Positions 40,239-50,190 of a stretch of DNA of 64,000 bases are shown here, in pieces. Position numbers and translations under genes: made by a program. This DNA is from Reinekea marina (GTDB lineage: Bacteria; Pseudomonadota; Gammaproteobacteria; Pseudomonadales; Natronospirillaceae): NCBI RefSeq assembly GCF_030409715.1, contig NZ_JAUFQI010000001.1:2282501-2346500 (forward strand). The letters run 5' to 3'. Numbering within the stretch: position 1 is the stretch's first letter; every line of letters starts with the position of its first letter. The notes under the pieces are model-generated. The model ran no database searches, was not told where the DNA came from, and worked only from the letters and a program-made list of their open reading frames with translations.

Positions 40239-42629
40239 TTAACCGTAAATGAAGCGGTAGTCGCTTAGCATGAATACCACGACAACGTACCAAGCATCTT
40301 CAATGTCGTTTCCATTTGTTCCACCGCATCCTGAGCTGGCGGTAGCGCCATTTTCTAGCGCACTCATGAACAAATCAAAAACTAAGTTCACTTCTTCACT
40401 GCTCAAATCAACTTCTTTTTGCAACATCGCTAGATATAGGAATTGAATATTTGAACGAATTGCTCGAATATTATTCATCCTAGTTTGTGCCGAAATGTTA
40501 GTGGCCATTGGATTCGTATTCAATTCAACATATTTCAGCAGTTTGCGTTCTTCACGATCTCGATTAAATTCATTGTTAACAATGTCACAGGCTTCCTCAA
40601 CGGCCATACGGTCTAGGACACCAGCGATGATTCCCCCGACGGAGTCTGCATCTTTCAAAATATCATTAGAATTCATACCGCCGATAAATTGTCGAGAGTT
40701 CAATTGACGTAAGTCCAAAGAGTTAGTCCAACCACCCGAATTTAAAGCACGAAGCTTTTGATGAAGAACTTGAGGAGCCAAATAGCTCACGGCGCCAACC
40801 TGAGTGTATTTGTCTGAAAAGCTCGGGCTAGCCACATTCGCACTTCGGTAATAGGCACTTTTGGTTACCGCATAAACCAGCGCTTTTATGTTATAACTGT
40901 CCGCTTTAAATTCAGTCGCCGCGTTTGCAATCAGGCGTGATTGTTCAGCATAGGCATTTCGGTATTCTTCAGGGGAGTCATCGCCTGGCTCACCTAAAAT
41001 TTGCTGACCTAACATGCCGCTAACCACAATTTGAGCAATGCCACGTGCATAGGCAGGGTCATTTGCGATTTGCTCGCCTAACCATTGTAGCTCACGGTTT
41101 GCATAACTGGTTCCCTGCCCTAATTGGTTGTAATCAATATCAGCATTACTCAAACCCCATCCAACAGTCTTGAGATGTGCTGGCACCCGATCAGAATTAT
41201 CTGGATCCCATAGGCCATTCAATGCATAACTTTCAAAGGCTTTCGCAACAGGATCCATAATGTCATGGCAAACTTTACAGTCAGGGTTTTCCTGTGTTGG
41301 ATCGTTTGTACCAACGCTCACGCCATCAAAATCATCAAAAGCAATGGTACTGGCATCTCGGTTACCCTCAATCGCTAACAAATCTTTCGCAGCAAAGAAC
41401 CAATAAATCATTCTTGCTCTGTTTCGATGCATATTGGTTTCGGTTGCAGTATATACATTCAAAAATAATTCATCTGTGATGACGCCGGAATGAGGTACGC
41501 CGCTGGCTCTTGGTAAACCAGTTCCTGTTTTTTCATTATAAAAAATCTGAGCCGCTTTTAAATCTCGTGGATCATAAGGGTAGTCCGACATTATGTATTG
41601 ATTTCGATCTGTTGTTGACAGCCCAATTCCGCCAAGATATTCAACAACATCTAAGTACTCATTTATTTCTTTTTGTGAGTTAAATGTGCGCCATTCTGGA
41701 TTAGACACTGGTTTTGACGAGCCATTCGGACGAGGCTGATCAGGATCTACAATAACTACATTATCGCCCAGCATATCAAACATAAACTTGTTGACGACTG
41801 TGTATTTACCACTGACAAACTCACGGAAGTCTCGATCGTTTCGAGCTAAAAATTCAACATAGAGCATGGGTTTACGTGCTAACCCTTGTTCAGCAAAAAA
41901 GCGCAAATAGTTTCGAGTTAACATTCCTGGTACTTCACTCTCCCATTCTCGTGTATCAGGGAAAGGCGTATAATTACCACCATTTGGATTAGGCAACTGG
42001 AATTGACCATTTCCGCCATCATACAAGCCACGTACGTTACCGCCATTTTCACTACGATAACGATCCGTCAGCATGGTCTCATTGAAAATATCTTTTAACC
42101 GCTCGTAAAAATAGTCTTCTTCCATGAAGCCATAAACAACTTCTTTTTCACCCCCTACGTTTTCAGAAAAGGTGGCAACTTCTTCATCGGTAGGTAAACG
42201 GCCCGCGAGGTCGAATGCAATTTTATAAATTGCTTCCTTCTCTGTCATGGTGGCTAACCCGGGTAATGTACGCTGTACACTACCTATAGAACCCGAGTTA
42301 AAAGCATCAAAAACATATTCTGCGGTGTTACGAGCATCGTCACCTTTCAGGGCTTTAGACGCACTTGGCATATCTCGTTCAATTTTGGCAATTAATGAGC
42401 TAGTGTCACCACAGGTAGCACAACCAATTAGGCTGCCTCCGTTACCACCTTGACCACTTGAACCATGGCAAGAAGCACATTGCTCAGCATAAATCGCCTG
42501 ACCTTTTTCATTGATACCGCCAGACCGACCTTCAGCATCGCCAAAATCTTGCGTACAGGCTGTTAACACCAAAAAGGTGCCGGCAATTAATAATTTTAAA
42601 CTAGCTTTTACGAGTGTGTTGTAATCCAT
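40239..42629 (-). CDS. lipoprotein c-type cytochrome with DUF1592/DUF1588-like domains
   Basis: A 796-residue envelope protein. Lipobox LTAC gives lipidated Cys25; an N-terminal cytochrome c domain has heme site CASCH (51-55) and a possible Met ligand in RDMPS (Met87). A CATCG (70-74) resembles a heme site but lacks His. The long middle resembles DUF1592/DUF1595 (DLAGRLPTDEEVATF, 140-154) and a second heme site CKVCHDIMDP (451-460) opens a DUF1588-like part. This architecture is best known in Planctomycetes and some myxobacteria. It is first in a minus-strand cluster with the DUF1501 gene; a short hairpin lies in its leader. Function unknown, presumably redox. Confidence 0.82.
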   Translation of the reverse strand: MDYNTLVKASLKLLIAGTFLVLTACTQDFGDAEGRSGGINEKGQAIYAEQCASCHGSSGQGGNGGSLIGCATCGDTSSLIAKIERDMPSASKALKGDDARNTAEYVFDAFNSGSIGSVQRTLPGLATMTEKEAIYKIAFDLAGRLPTDEEVATFSENVGGEKEVVYGFMEEDYFYERLKDIFNETMLTDRYRSENGGNVRGLYDGGNGQFQLPNPNGGNYTPFPDTREWESEVPGMLTRNYLRFFAEQGLARKPMLYVEFLARNDRDFREFVSGKYTVVNKFMFDMLGDNVVIVDPDQPRPNGSSKPVSNPEWRTFNSQKEINEYLDVVEYLGGIGLSTTDRNQYIMSDYPYDPRDLKAAQIFYNEKTGTGLPRASGVPHSGVITDELFLNVYTATETNMHRNRARMIYWFFAAKDLLAIEGNRDASTIAFDDFDGVSVGTNDPTQENPDCKVCHDIMDPVAKAFESYALNGLWDPDNSDRVPAHLKTVGWGLSNADIDYNQLGQGTSYANRELQWLGEQIANDPAYARGIAQIVVSGMLGQQILGEPGDDSPEEYRNAYAEQSRLIANAATEFKADSYNIKALVYAVTKSAYYRSANVASPSFSDKYTQVGAVSYLAPQVLHQKLRALNSGGWTNSLDLRQLNSRQFIGGMNSNDILKDADSVGGIIAGVLDRMAVEEACDIVNNEFNRDREERKLLKYVELNTNPMATNISAQTRMNNIRAIRSNIQFLYLAMLQKEVDLSSEEVNLVFDLFMSALENGATASSGCGGTNGNDIEDAWYVVVVFMLSDYRFIYG

Positions 42630-42641
42630 GCTCTCTCCGCG

Positions 42642-42655
42642 ACCTCTGAGGAGGT
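42642..42655 (-). promoter_or_regulatory. leader hairpin upstream of the cytochrome gene
   Basis: Read on the minus strand, ACCTC-CTCA-GAGGT forms a 5-base stem 13 bases before the ATG. Its CTCC bases could alternatively pair with the GGAG of the ribosome-binding region. Weak and short. Confidence 0.3.
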
Positions 42656-42779
42656 TCTATCATTTGCTCAAGATACAACCAAGAAGTACAAGCCATGCGG
42701 AACTGAATCACAGAATTTTAGCTTTATTTACAAAACGCGATTGATGTCACATTGCAAAATCGGAATACTGATACTGATC

Positions 42780-42794
42780 TGACCAAATAGGTCA
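42780..42794. promoter_or_regulatory. inverted repeat TGACC-N5-GGTCA in a divergent promoter region
   Basis: Perfect 5-base arms with spacer AAATA, between the cytochrome cluster (minus) and the small gene at 42851 (plus). A nearby direct repeat ATACTG/ATACTG precedes it. It could be an operator for a local regulator; none is identified. Confidence 0.35.
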
Positions 42795-42850
42795 CATTTT
42801 TGCATGGTTATTCAAATCAAAATGATTACGACAACAGGTTATTCAATTTT

Positions 42851-43198
42851 ATGACACCAAAAATTGACACAAATTCAGTCCGCCTACTATTAGCTCATTA
42901 CGCTAAAGCAAGGGAGGTAGTGACTTACAAGGAGTTAACCGAAAGACTGGCCATTACACCCCCTCATTCTATTCAGCAATTAGTTCAGTTACTCGAGGCA
43001 TGCCAAGAAGATGACGCGGCGTTACAGCAACCTCAAATAGTCAGCGTGGTTGTGCAAAAAAATGGGCTGAATTGCCCAAGGTCAGGTTTTTTCCAAAAGC
43101 TCAAGGCACTAGGCCTGTATCAAGGCCCTGATCAAGGACCGGAAGCTCAGATGTGGCACCAAAATGAACTCGAAAAAGCCTTCGAGTTTTATCGTTAA
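42851..43198 (+). CDS. unknown small soluble protein
   Basis: A 115-residue protein I cannot name. It is soluble, with a helical N-terminus (SVRLLLAHYAKAREVVTYKELTERLAI) that looks like a winged-helix start, and conserved-looking VSVVVQKNGLNCPRSGFFQKL and GPDQGPEAQMWHQNEL segments. Proteins of this pattern are often annotated as hypothetical. The ATG at 42851 is preferred over an upstream TTG at 42800. It is divergent from the cytochrome cluster and stops 6 bases before the convergent YihY-family gene. Confidence 0.6.
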   Translation: MTPKIDTNSVRLLLAHYAKAREVVTYKELTERLAITPPHSIQQLVQLLEACQEDDAALQQPQIVSVVVQKNGLNCPRSGFFQKLKALGLYQGPDQGPEAQMWHQNELEKAFEFYR

Positions 43199-43204
43199 AT
43201 CACA

Positions 43205-44008
43205 TTATTGAGGCTTTTGAGCCGCTTTTGATATCCAGCGCGCGAATAGTGCGCCATAAAGCAAAGTCGCCCATGCGGCCTGGCACCATAGTAAAAATAG
43301 CGGGATCGCATAGAACACGCCGAAAACTAACGACCAATTAGGAATATTGGTGTAAAACCAAGAAAACGCTGCTTTTAAAATCATAAATCCAAGGGTCGCT
43401 AGCAAAGCGGCCAAAAATACCCACCTAGCCGCTATAGAACGCCGACTGGCTAATCGATATACAAAAAAAAGCACCAGCAACTGTGCCACTTCTGCACCAA
43501 TTGAAATCGACGGCAATAAACGGCCTAGACCCGTTCCTAATATAATTTGAAAAACTACAATGGCTGTCATACTTGCCACCAGCAATGACATCAACGCAGG
43601 CATGACCCAAACGTAATGTAACCATCGCCGTTTACCTCGTCGTGTTTCAAGTGCAAATACCTCATGCAAGCTGTGGTCTACCCTATTTACAAGAAACAAA
43701 ACGCTGGCAATGAGTAAAATAAAAGAGCTCAACGGTAAATCAGTGGAATCCGCTTGCCAAAACTCCAATCGTTCACGCCAAGAAATTGCTTGTTCGGGAA
43801 CCAATTGCGATAAAAACTGCTCAAGCAACTCGGCTATTTGTGACTGATAAACCGGCAGTTGAGAGATAAGCCAAACAGTCGTAAACGCAATGGGCACAAG
43901 CGCAAATAAGGTCGCTAAAGTCAGCACCGCCGAATGTTGCCCAATGTGGCTTTTTGCTACAATATTTGAATTTAAGAAGACCTGAATACTTCTTCCGATT
44001 CCTTTCAT
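43205..44008 (-). CDS. YihY/BrkB-family inner-membrane protein
   Basis: A 267-residue integral membrane protein with about six helices. The family segments are visible: ALVPIAFTTVWLI, SSFILLIASVLFLVNRVDHSLHEVF, and WSLVFGVFYAIPLFLLWCQAAWATLLYGA near the end. The family was once annotated as ribonuclease BN in error and has no firm function. Next to it arsC, wrbA and a DUF2069 gene are transcribed away, an order I recall from Pseudomonas. Confidence 0.85.
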   Translation of the reverse strand: MKGIGRSIQVFLNSNIVAKSHIGQHSAVLTLATLFALVPIAFTTVWLISQLPVYQSQIAELLEQFLSQLVPEQAISWRERLEFWQADSTDLPLSSFILLIASVLFLVNRVDHSLHEVFALETRRGKRRWLHYVWVMPALMSLLVASMTAIVVFQIILGTGLGRLLPSISIGAEVAQLLVLFFVYRLASRRSIAARWVFLAALLATLGFMILKAAFSWFYTNIPNWSLVFGVFYAIPLFLLWCQAAWATLLYGALFARWISKAAQKPQ

Positions 44009-44054
44009 ACGGTATGATCTCGTGAACGAACATTAATAAAGGATGATGACGGAA

Positions 44055-44399
44055 ATGACCGCAACTATCTACCACAATCCTCGCTGCTCTAAATCTCGAC
44101 AAGCTTTAGCTTTACTCGAAGAAAAAGGGATTGACGCCAACATAAAACTTTATTTAAAAGAATCTTTAACCGCAAAAGAGTTGAAAGAGCTCATATCAGA
44201 TTTAGGAATCAAAGCGCACGATATTTTACGCACTAAAGAAGTGGAATATAAAGAGTTAGGTTTATCCGCAGAATCAACCGAATCAGACATTATCAATGCG
44301 TTAATAAACACCCCTAAACTACTTGAACGCCCAATCGTGAAAACTGTCAAAGGCGCTCGAATTGGGCGACCAACTGACGCTATTTTGGACATACTCTAG
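44055..44399 (+). CDS. arsC: ArsC-family reductase (glutaredoxin-linked type)
   Basis: A 114-residue thioredoxin-fold protein of the ArsC/Spx family: the active-site Cys is in IYHNPRCSKSRQAL (about residue 10), with the family segment near PTDAIL at the C-terminus in place of GRPPE. Reduces arsenate, or another small substrate, using glutathione/glutaredoxin in characterised members. ATGs at 44043 and 44046 are also in frame; I chose 44055 by comparison with E. coli ArsC. No arsenite pump or ArsR lies nearby, so a true arsenic role is doubtful. wrbA starts within its stop codon. Confidence 0.83.
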   Translation: MTATIYHNPRCSKSRQALALLEEKGIDANIKLYLKESLTAKELKELISDLGIKAHDILRTKEVEYKELGLSAESTESDIINALINTPKLLERPIVKTVKGARIGRPTDAILDIL

Positions 44400-44992
44400 T
44401 GCCTTACATTCTCGTTTTATTTGCTAGCCGCCATGGCAGCACTGAAACATTAGCGCACAACATTGCAGAGGGAATTGAAAGCATTGAGGGCATTTCAGCG
44501 CTGGTTAGAACGGTAGCTCCGATCGGAACTAGCTTTAACCCTGAGATATCCGACATTCCTGAACAAGGCTCACTTTATTGCAGTGTAGAAGAGTTCGCCA
44601 ATGCCAGTGGGTTAGCACTAGGGTCTCCCGGTCGATTCGGAAACATGGCCGCCGAGCTTAAATTCTTTTTAGAACAAACCAGCACACAATGGCTGTCTGG
44701 AAAAATGATCGGTAAACCGGCGACCGTTTTTACCAGTACTACAACCGTTCATGGTGGCCAAGAATCTACGCTACTGAGTATGATGAACCCTCTTTTTCAT
44801 CATGGAATGACGTTAATGAGTGTCCCTTATACTGAGCCAAGGCTGCATGCTCAAAGTGGTGGCGGAACGCCATACGGGGTTAGCCATGTAGCCGGGCCAC
44901 ATCATAATGCGATTGATTCAGAAACGGCTATGCTTGCTAAACAACAAGGGAAACGACTCGCACAACTCGCACTGAGGATAATGAATGACTGA
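44399..44992 (+). CDS. wrbA: NAD(P)H:quinone oxidoreductase WrbA
   Basis: Flavodoxin-like FMN enzyme of 197 residues that reduces quinones by two electrons. The FMN phosphate loop is ASRHGSTETLA (about 9-19), the second loop GSPGRFGNMAAELKFFLEQT, and the third TTTVHGGQESTL, as in WrbA. The start is GTG overlapping the arsC TAG by one base (TAGTG). The stop lies inside the start of the DUF2069 gene (8-base overlap), so the three genes are translationally coupled. Confidence 0.93.
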   Translation: MPYILVLFASRHGSTETLAHNIAEGIESIEGISALVRTVAPIGTSFNPEISDIPEQGSLYCSVEEFANASGLALGSPGRFGNMAAELKFFLEQTSTQWLSGKMIGKPATVFTSTTTVHGGQESTLLSMMNPLFHHGMTLMSVPYTEPRLHAQSGGGTPYGVSHVAGPHHNAIDSETAMLAKQQGKRLAQLALRIMND

Positions 44993-45398
44993 TCACACTA
45001 TTTCGATTAATAAAAAAATTAGGCTTCATTACATTTTACTGGTCATCGCAGTCATTGTGGGTGTGTTAGTCAGTGGGCCTGCTTTAGATTCAATGCCATT
45101 AGGGAAATGGTTTGCCAGCGGCACTATTATTGCCATCATTACTTGCCTGCCGTTGTTACTATTTATACCAACAATCATAAACCCCAGTTCAACCGGATTA
45201 AGCTGGTATGGATTCTTACTTCTCGCTTATATTTTAGGCGGGCTCGTAAAGTTATTAGGCCCATCTGGTTTAATTGGCGGGCTACTCATCGTTGGCTTTA
45301 GCCTTACTAACTTTATGTACGTCATCATGTGGCTCAGACCGTTTAAAAAAGCCGCCAAGGCGAAAGAAAAACAACAGAAAGCTAAAGCCAAAAGCTAA
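44985..45398 (+). CDS. DUF2069 membrane protein
   Basis: A 137-residue inner-membrane protein with about four hydrophobic helices and a Lys/Ala-rich C-terminal tail (residues about 118-137). DUF2069 proteins typically follow wrbA and have no known function. The GPSGLIGGLLIVGFSLTNFMYVIMWLRP helix pair is the best conserved part as I recall it. It overlaps the wrbA end by 8 bases and its stop overlaps that of the convergent regulator by 4. Confidence 0.8.
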   Translation: MTDHTISINKKIRLHYILLVIAVIVGVLVSGPALDSMPLGKWFASGTIIAIITCLPLLLFIPTIINPSSTGLSWYGFLLLAYILGGLVKLLGPSGLIGGLLIVGFSLTNFMYVIMWLRPFKKAAKAKEKQQKAKAKS

Positions 45399-46462
45399 CC
45401 TGAGAATGGCTTACTTCTAACTATGCGCCGGTAATCACTCGGGCTTACCGACGCATGCTCTTTAAAGGCTTTAGAAAAATAAGCGTTATTCGTATAGCCG
45501 CTGGCAAAAGCGACTTCAGCCATCGACAAATTCGTTTCTCTTAATAAATCTTGTGCGTATTCCATTCTAATTTTTGTAAGGTATTGCAAAGGCGCTAACC
45601 CGGTCGCTGATGTAAACCTTCTTCTAAACTGTCTTTCGCTCTGCCCGACAACTTCGGTTAGTTGCTTTAGACTTATGGGTTCAGCTAAATGCGTCCTCAT
45701 CCAGCTTTGTGCTAAGCTCACTAGCTCATCATTGTGCATTGCACCGCCAGGTTCATAGAATGGCGTTGTAAAAGATCGCTTTAGCTCATGCATAAATTGT
45801 TGCTCTACTAACGCTAACGCTTCTTCCCCCCAATGCCTTTCAATAAAATACAATACAAGATCAGTCTGTGCGTTAATTGAACCCGCACAATACAAGCCAT
45901 CTTGGTGAGTAATAAAGTGTTGTTTTTGAAACTCAACGTCGGGAAAGCGCTTTTGAAATCGGTCTAGATAATACCAATGCGTAGTAGACACTCTTCCGGC
46001 TAATAATCCTGCCGAACACAAATGACCTACTCCTGTACCAGTGGCAATCAACTTGGTGCCGTTTGCGTAAGCGTTGGCCAACCATGCGTGCATTTCACTA
46101 GCCTGGCTTAACTGATGCCAAGGGCTCCCCCACATGGGAGGGACAAACACCCAGTCAAAATGGCTTTGCGTTTCAAAGGCGTCCGTTGCAACGAGCGTTA
46201 TCCCACCGGTTAACGTCACAGGCCCCGTATGGTTACTGATAAAATGAGCGCTGAATTGAGTGTTTTGATCATTTTTAACGTGATCCGCAGCCTGGAACAT
46301 TTCGACAGGTACGGTAACGGCCGTTGCTAATACCTGCGGGTACAATAAAAAGCCAACTTTCATTTCAATTGCCGTTTTTAAACATTGCGTGTCCGAAATA
46401 GCATACTCTTTTTTTTCAAGAATCTCTAATACGCCCTGATCAACGCTCTTTAAATCGCACAT
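45395..46462 (-). CDS. GlxA-type AraC-family transcriptional regulator
   Basis: A 355-residue regulator: N-terminal DJ-1/PfpI-like domain (about 34-215) and C-terminal AraC HTH pair (about 245-350) with the typical SERQFRRRFTSATG and the second HTH EVAFASGYTNNAYFSKAFKEH. The DJ-1 nucleophile Cys is replaced by Gly (ATGTGVGHL), so the domain is likely a sensor and not an enzyme. Met34 (46363) is an alternative start; neither has a clear ribosome-binding site. The M4 protease gene is divergent, so it could be its target; no site is proven. Confidence 0.85.
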   Translation of the reverse strand: MCDLKSVDQGVLEILEKKEYAISDTQCLKTAIEMKVGFLLYPQVLATAVTVPVEMFQAADHVKNDQNTQFSAHFISNHTGPVTLTGGITLVATDAFETQSHFDWVFVPPMWGSPWHQLSQASEMHAWLANAYANGTKLIATGTGVGHLCSAGLLAGRVSTTHWYYLDRFQKRFPDVEFQKQHFITHQDGLYCAGSINAQTDLVLYFIERHWGEEALALVEQQFMHELKRSFTTPFYEPGGAMHNDELVSLAQSWMRTHLAEPISLKQLTEVVGQSERQFRRRFTSATGLAPLQYLTKIRMEYAQDLLRETNLSMAEVAFASGYTNNAYFSKAFKEHASVSPSDYRRIVRSKPFSG

Positions 46463-46565
46463 TTCAATTTAAAGCGATTCTCCCGCCATGTGAGTGCTTA
46501 TCAGAAAAAGCTCTCGATTTGTTTGAATTTTGAGACATCGGTCGAAAAAAACACACTCTCGACCA

Positions 46566-46672
46566 CTGTTTTTTAAACAGAGTTCACAAATTAACCTACG
46601 TTGGGTTGTGGCTATGTTTTGACCACTTTAATAGTGGTGTTCTGTCCGCTCAAAAAACACCCAAAAGGTGTT
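46566..46672. promoter_or_regulatory. cluster of three inverted repeats upstream of the M4 protease
   Basis: Within the 294-base divergent region between the GlxA-type regulator and the protease lie CTGTTT-TTT-AAACAG (46566-46580), ACCACT-TTAAT-AGTGGT (46622-46638) and AACACC-CAAAA-GGTGTT (46656-46672), each with perfect 6-base arms. They may be operators or leader hairpins; which is not decidable by reading. Confidence 0.45.
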
Positions 46673-46747
46673 ATTTGCATCGAGTCAGTCTGACGTGTGC
46701 TTGCCAAAAACGAGCCGTGTTAGAACACAATAATAATGACAACATAG

Positions 46748-48883
<2,136 letters not shown>

Positions 48884-48922
48884 TACTTAACTTTGAGTAT
48901 TTAAACGCTATCTAATCAACAA

Positions 48923-48957
48923 GGGTAGGCGCTACAAAAGCGCGTACCCTTTTTTTT
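48923..48957 (+). terminator. terminator after the M4 protease
   Basis: GGGTA-g-GCGCT / AGCGC-g-TACCC stem with one internal mismatch, a 5-base loop (ACAAA), followed by eight T. A strong intrinsic terminator for the plus strand. Confidence 0.9.
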
Positions 48958-49018
48958 ATTGCGTGATTTTGTGGTACATCGGCGAAAATTTGTCATTAAA
49001 AATGAATAGCTTTGCGGT

Positions 49019-49693
49019 TTATCGCGGAGGGTCAATACTATTGTTGATGGAAGTGTTAACACGAAACCAACCAGCAACGGAATATCGATCTCTTGTTGCA
49101 GGTAGCACTTCATGTGGAAATTCTTCGCTAAGAAAGGCTACGACCGTTCCATAAAGTGGCACTACTTTTATACCTTCTCGGTCTTTTTCGTCTCTGTACA
49201 CAACCAGCTCCCCACCATCCGATGGCCCCCACCCAGGATTTAAGTAGGTAACAATTGAAAGTACTCTATTCGCTTGGCCCCTGAACGCATCATAATGCCT
49301 TTTATAGTATGCGCCGGGCGGATAGTGAGCAAAATGACTTTCAAAAGAAAACAGCCCTAAGAAAAGTCGTTGATTTAAAAATCGTTGCAATTTCGTCGTC
49401 CAACCTACCCACTTACTCCCTGCTTCTGAATCACTGGTGATCCAGCAAATTTCATCGGTTCTCACAAATTCCGTCTTTAGATAGTCGTCACCACGTCCGA
49501 TGCCGGCATCGACATATATATTGGAGTTGAGCTCCAGTTGGTGAGCATACAAAGAACTTGAAATATCATCAGGTAAGGCACCGTGCCTAATACTAAAGCC
49601 TTGATTGACGAGGTCATCCGCGATCAGTCCAAAAAGAGTTTCATCAATGGTATTTCCATCATTAGCTTTAGGGATTCGCTTAACTGCTGCCAA
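49019..49693 (-). CDS. 2-oxoglutarate/Fe(II) dioxygenase, prolyl 4-hydroxylase-like
   Basis: A 224-residue oxygenase of the P4Hc family. Iron ligands His133 and Asp135 in KRHYDAF and His194 in FPHEVLP, with Arg203 in RDRYSVAGWF to hold 2-oxoglutarate; FAHYPPGAYY, VTYLNPGW and GGELVVY are typical. Substrate unknown; some bacterial members hydroxylate EF-Tu or other proteins. No ATG is available near the N-terminus; the TTG at 49693 with AGG about 12 bases upstream is the best start. It stands between the protease (convergent side) and fabY (divergent). Confidence 0.85.
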   Translation of the reverse strand: MAAVKRIPKANDGNTIDETLFGLIADDLVNQGFSIRHGALPDDISSSLYAHQLELNSNIYVDAGIGRGDDYLKTEFVRTDEICWITSDSEAGSKWVGWTTKLQRFLNQRLFLGLFSFESHFAHYPPGAYYKRHYDAFRGQANRVLSIVTYLNPGWGPSDGGELVVYRDEKDREGIKVVPLYGTVVAFLSEEFPHEVLPATRDRYSVAGWFRVNTSINNSIDPPR

Positions 49694-50190
49694 AATTTTT
49701 ATCTACCTATTCGAATAAAAGTATAAAAACCAGAAAAAATGCCCAATTAAGCCACCCTAAAAAAATGATCGGCCGTATGGCTTTCTTAAATGACCAAAAT
49801 GCATCTTGTTAGAATGAAACGTTTTGCCGCCTTAGTTACCTACAAATAAGCCGTAAATTTTAAGGGTTTAATCTCCTTAGTATCGAAAATCAGAGGATTA
49901 ATATAAGAGAGCTTAACGTAAATACCTACTGTTTATTTCGCCTTGTTAAATATTGAAAGAAACTTATGCCATGCAACGTTGGGTTTTAACTCGCACGATA
50001 CGAATTTTGTGTAAAATTCGCAATTGCGCGAATCCAGCTGTTCATTTCAGACCTATTATCGATAGAACATTGATATAACTTGTTGATGACGCCTAATTAT
50101 CCGATAAGCAATAAATAATGGCCGATTTATTATACCCTTAATCATAAAATCCCCCTATATTCTGCACAAACACTTTGTAAGAGACGGTTT
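49694..50190. other. 497-base non-coding region upstream of fabY
   Basis: The longest gene-free stretch in the window. It must hold the promoters for the dioxygenase and fabY. I see one clear structure, the composite palindrome at 50001-50033, and no convincing small ORF, tRNA or riboswitch. Base composition is AT-rich. Confidence 0.6.
50001..50033. promoter_or_regulatory. composite palindrome upstream of fabY
   Basis: CGAATTTT-GTGT-AAAATTCG (50001-50020) has perfect 8-base arms. It overlaps a second near-palindrome, ATTCGCAATTGCGCGAAT (50016-50033), with one extra base off symmetry. Two overlapping dyads 160 bases before fabY suggest an operator; the regulator is unknown. Confidence 0.5.

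Noticed and set aside
34387..42629. Cytochrome-c maturation or copper-resistance locus
   Set aside because: DsbD and a cytochrome are present, but no ccm genes, copper oxidase or copper-binding His/Met-rich protein is seen.
44055..45398. Arsenic-resistance operon
   Set aside because: Only an ArsC-family gene is present; no arsR, arsB or acr3 accompanies it, and wrbA plus DUF2069 are its usual housekeeping neighbours.
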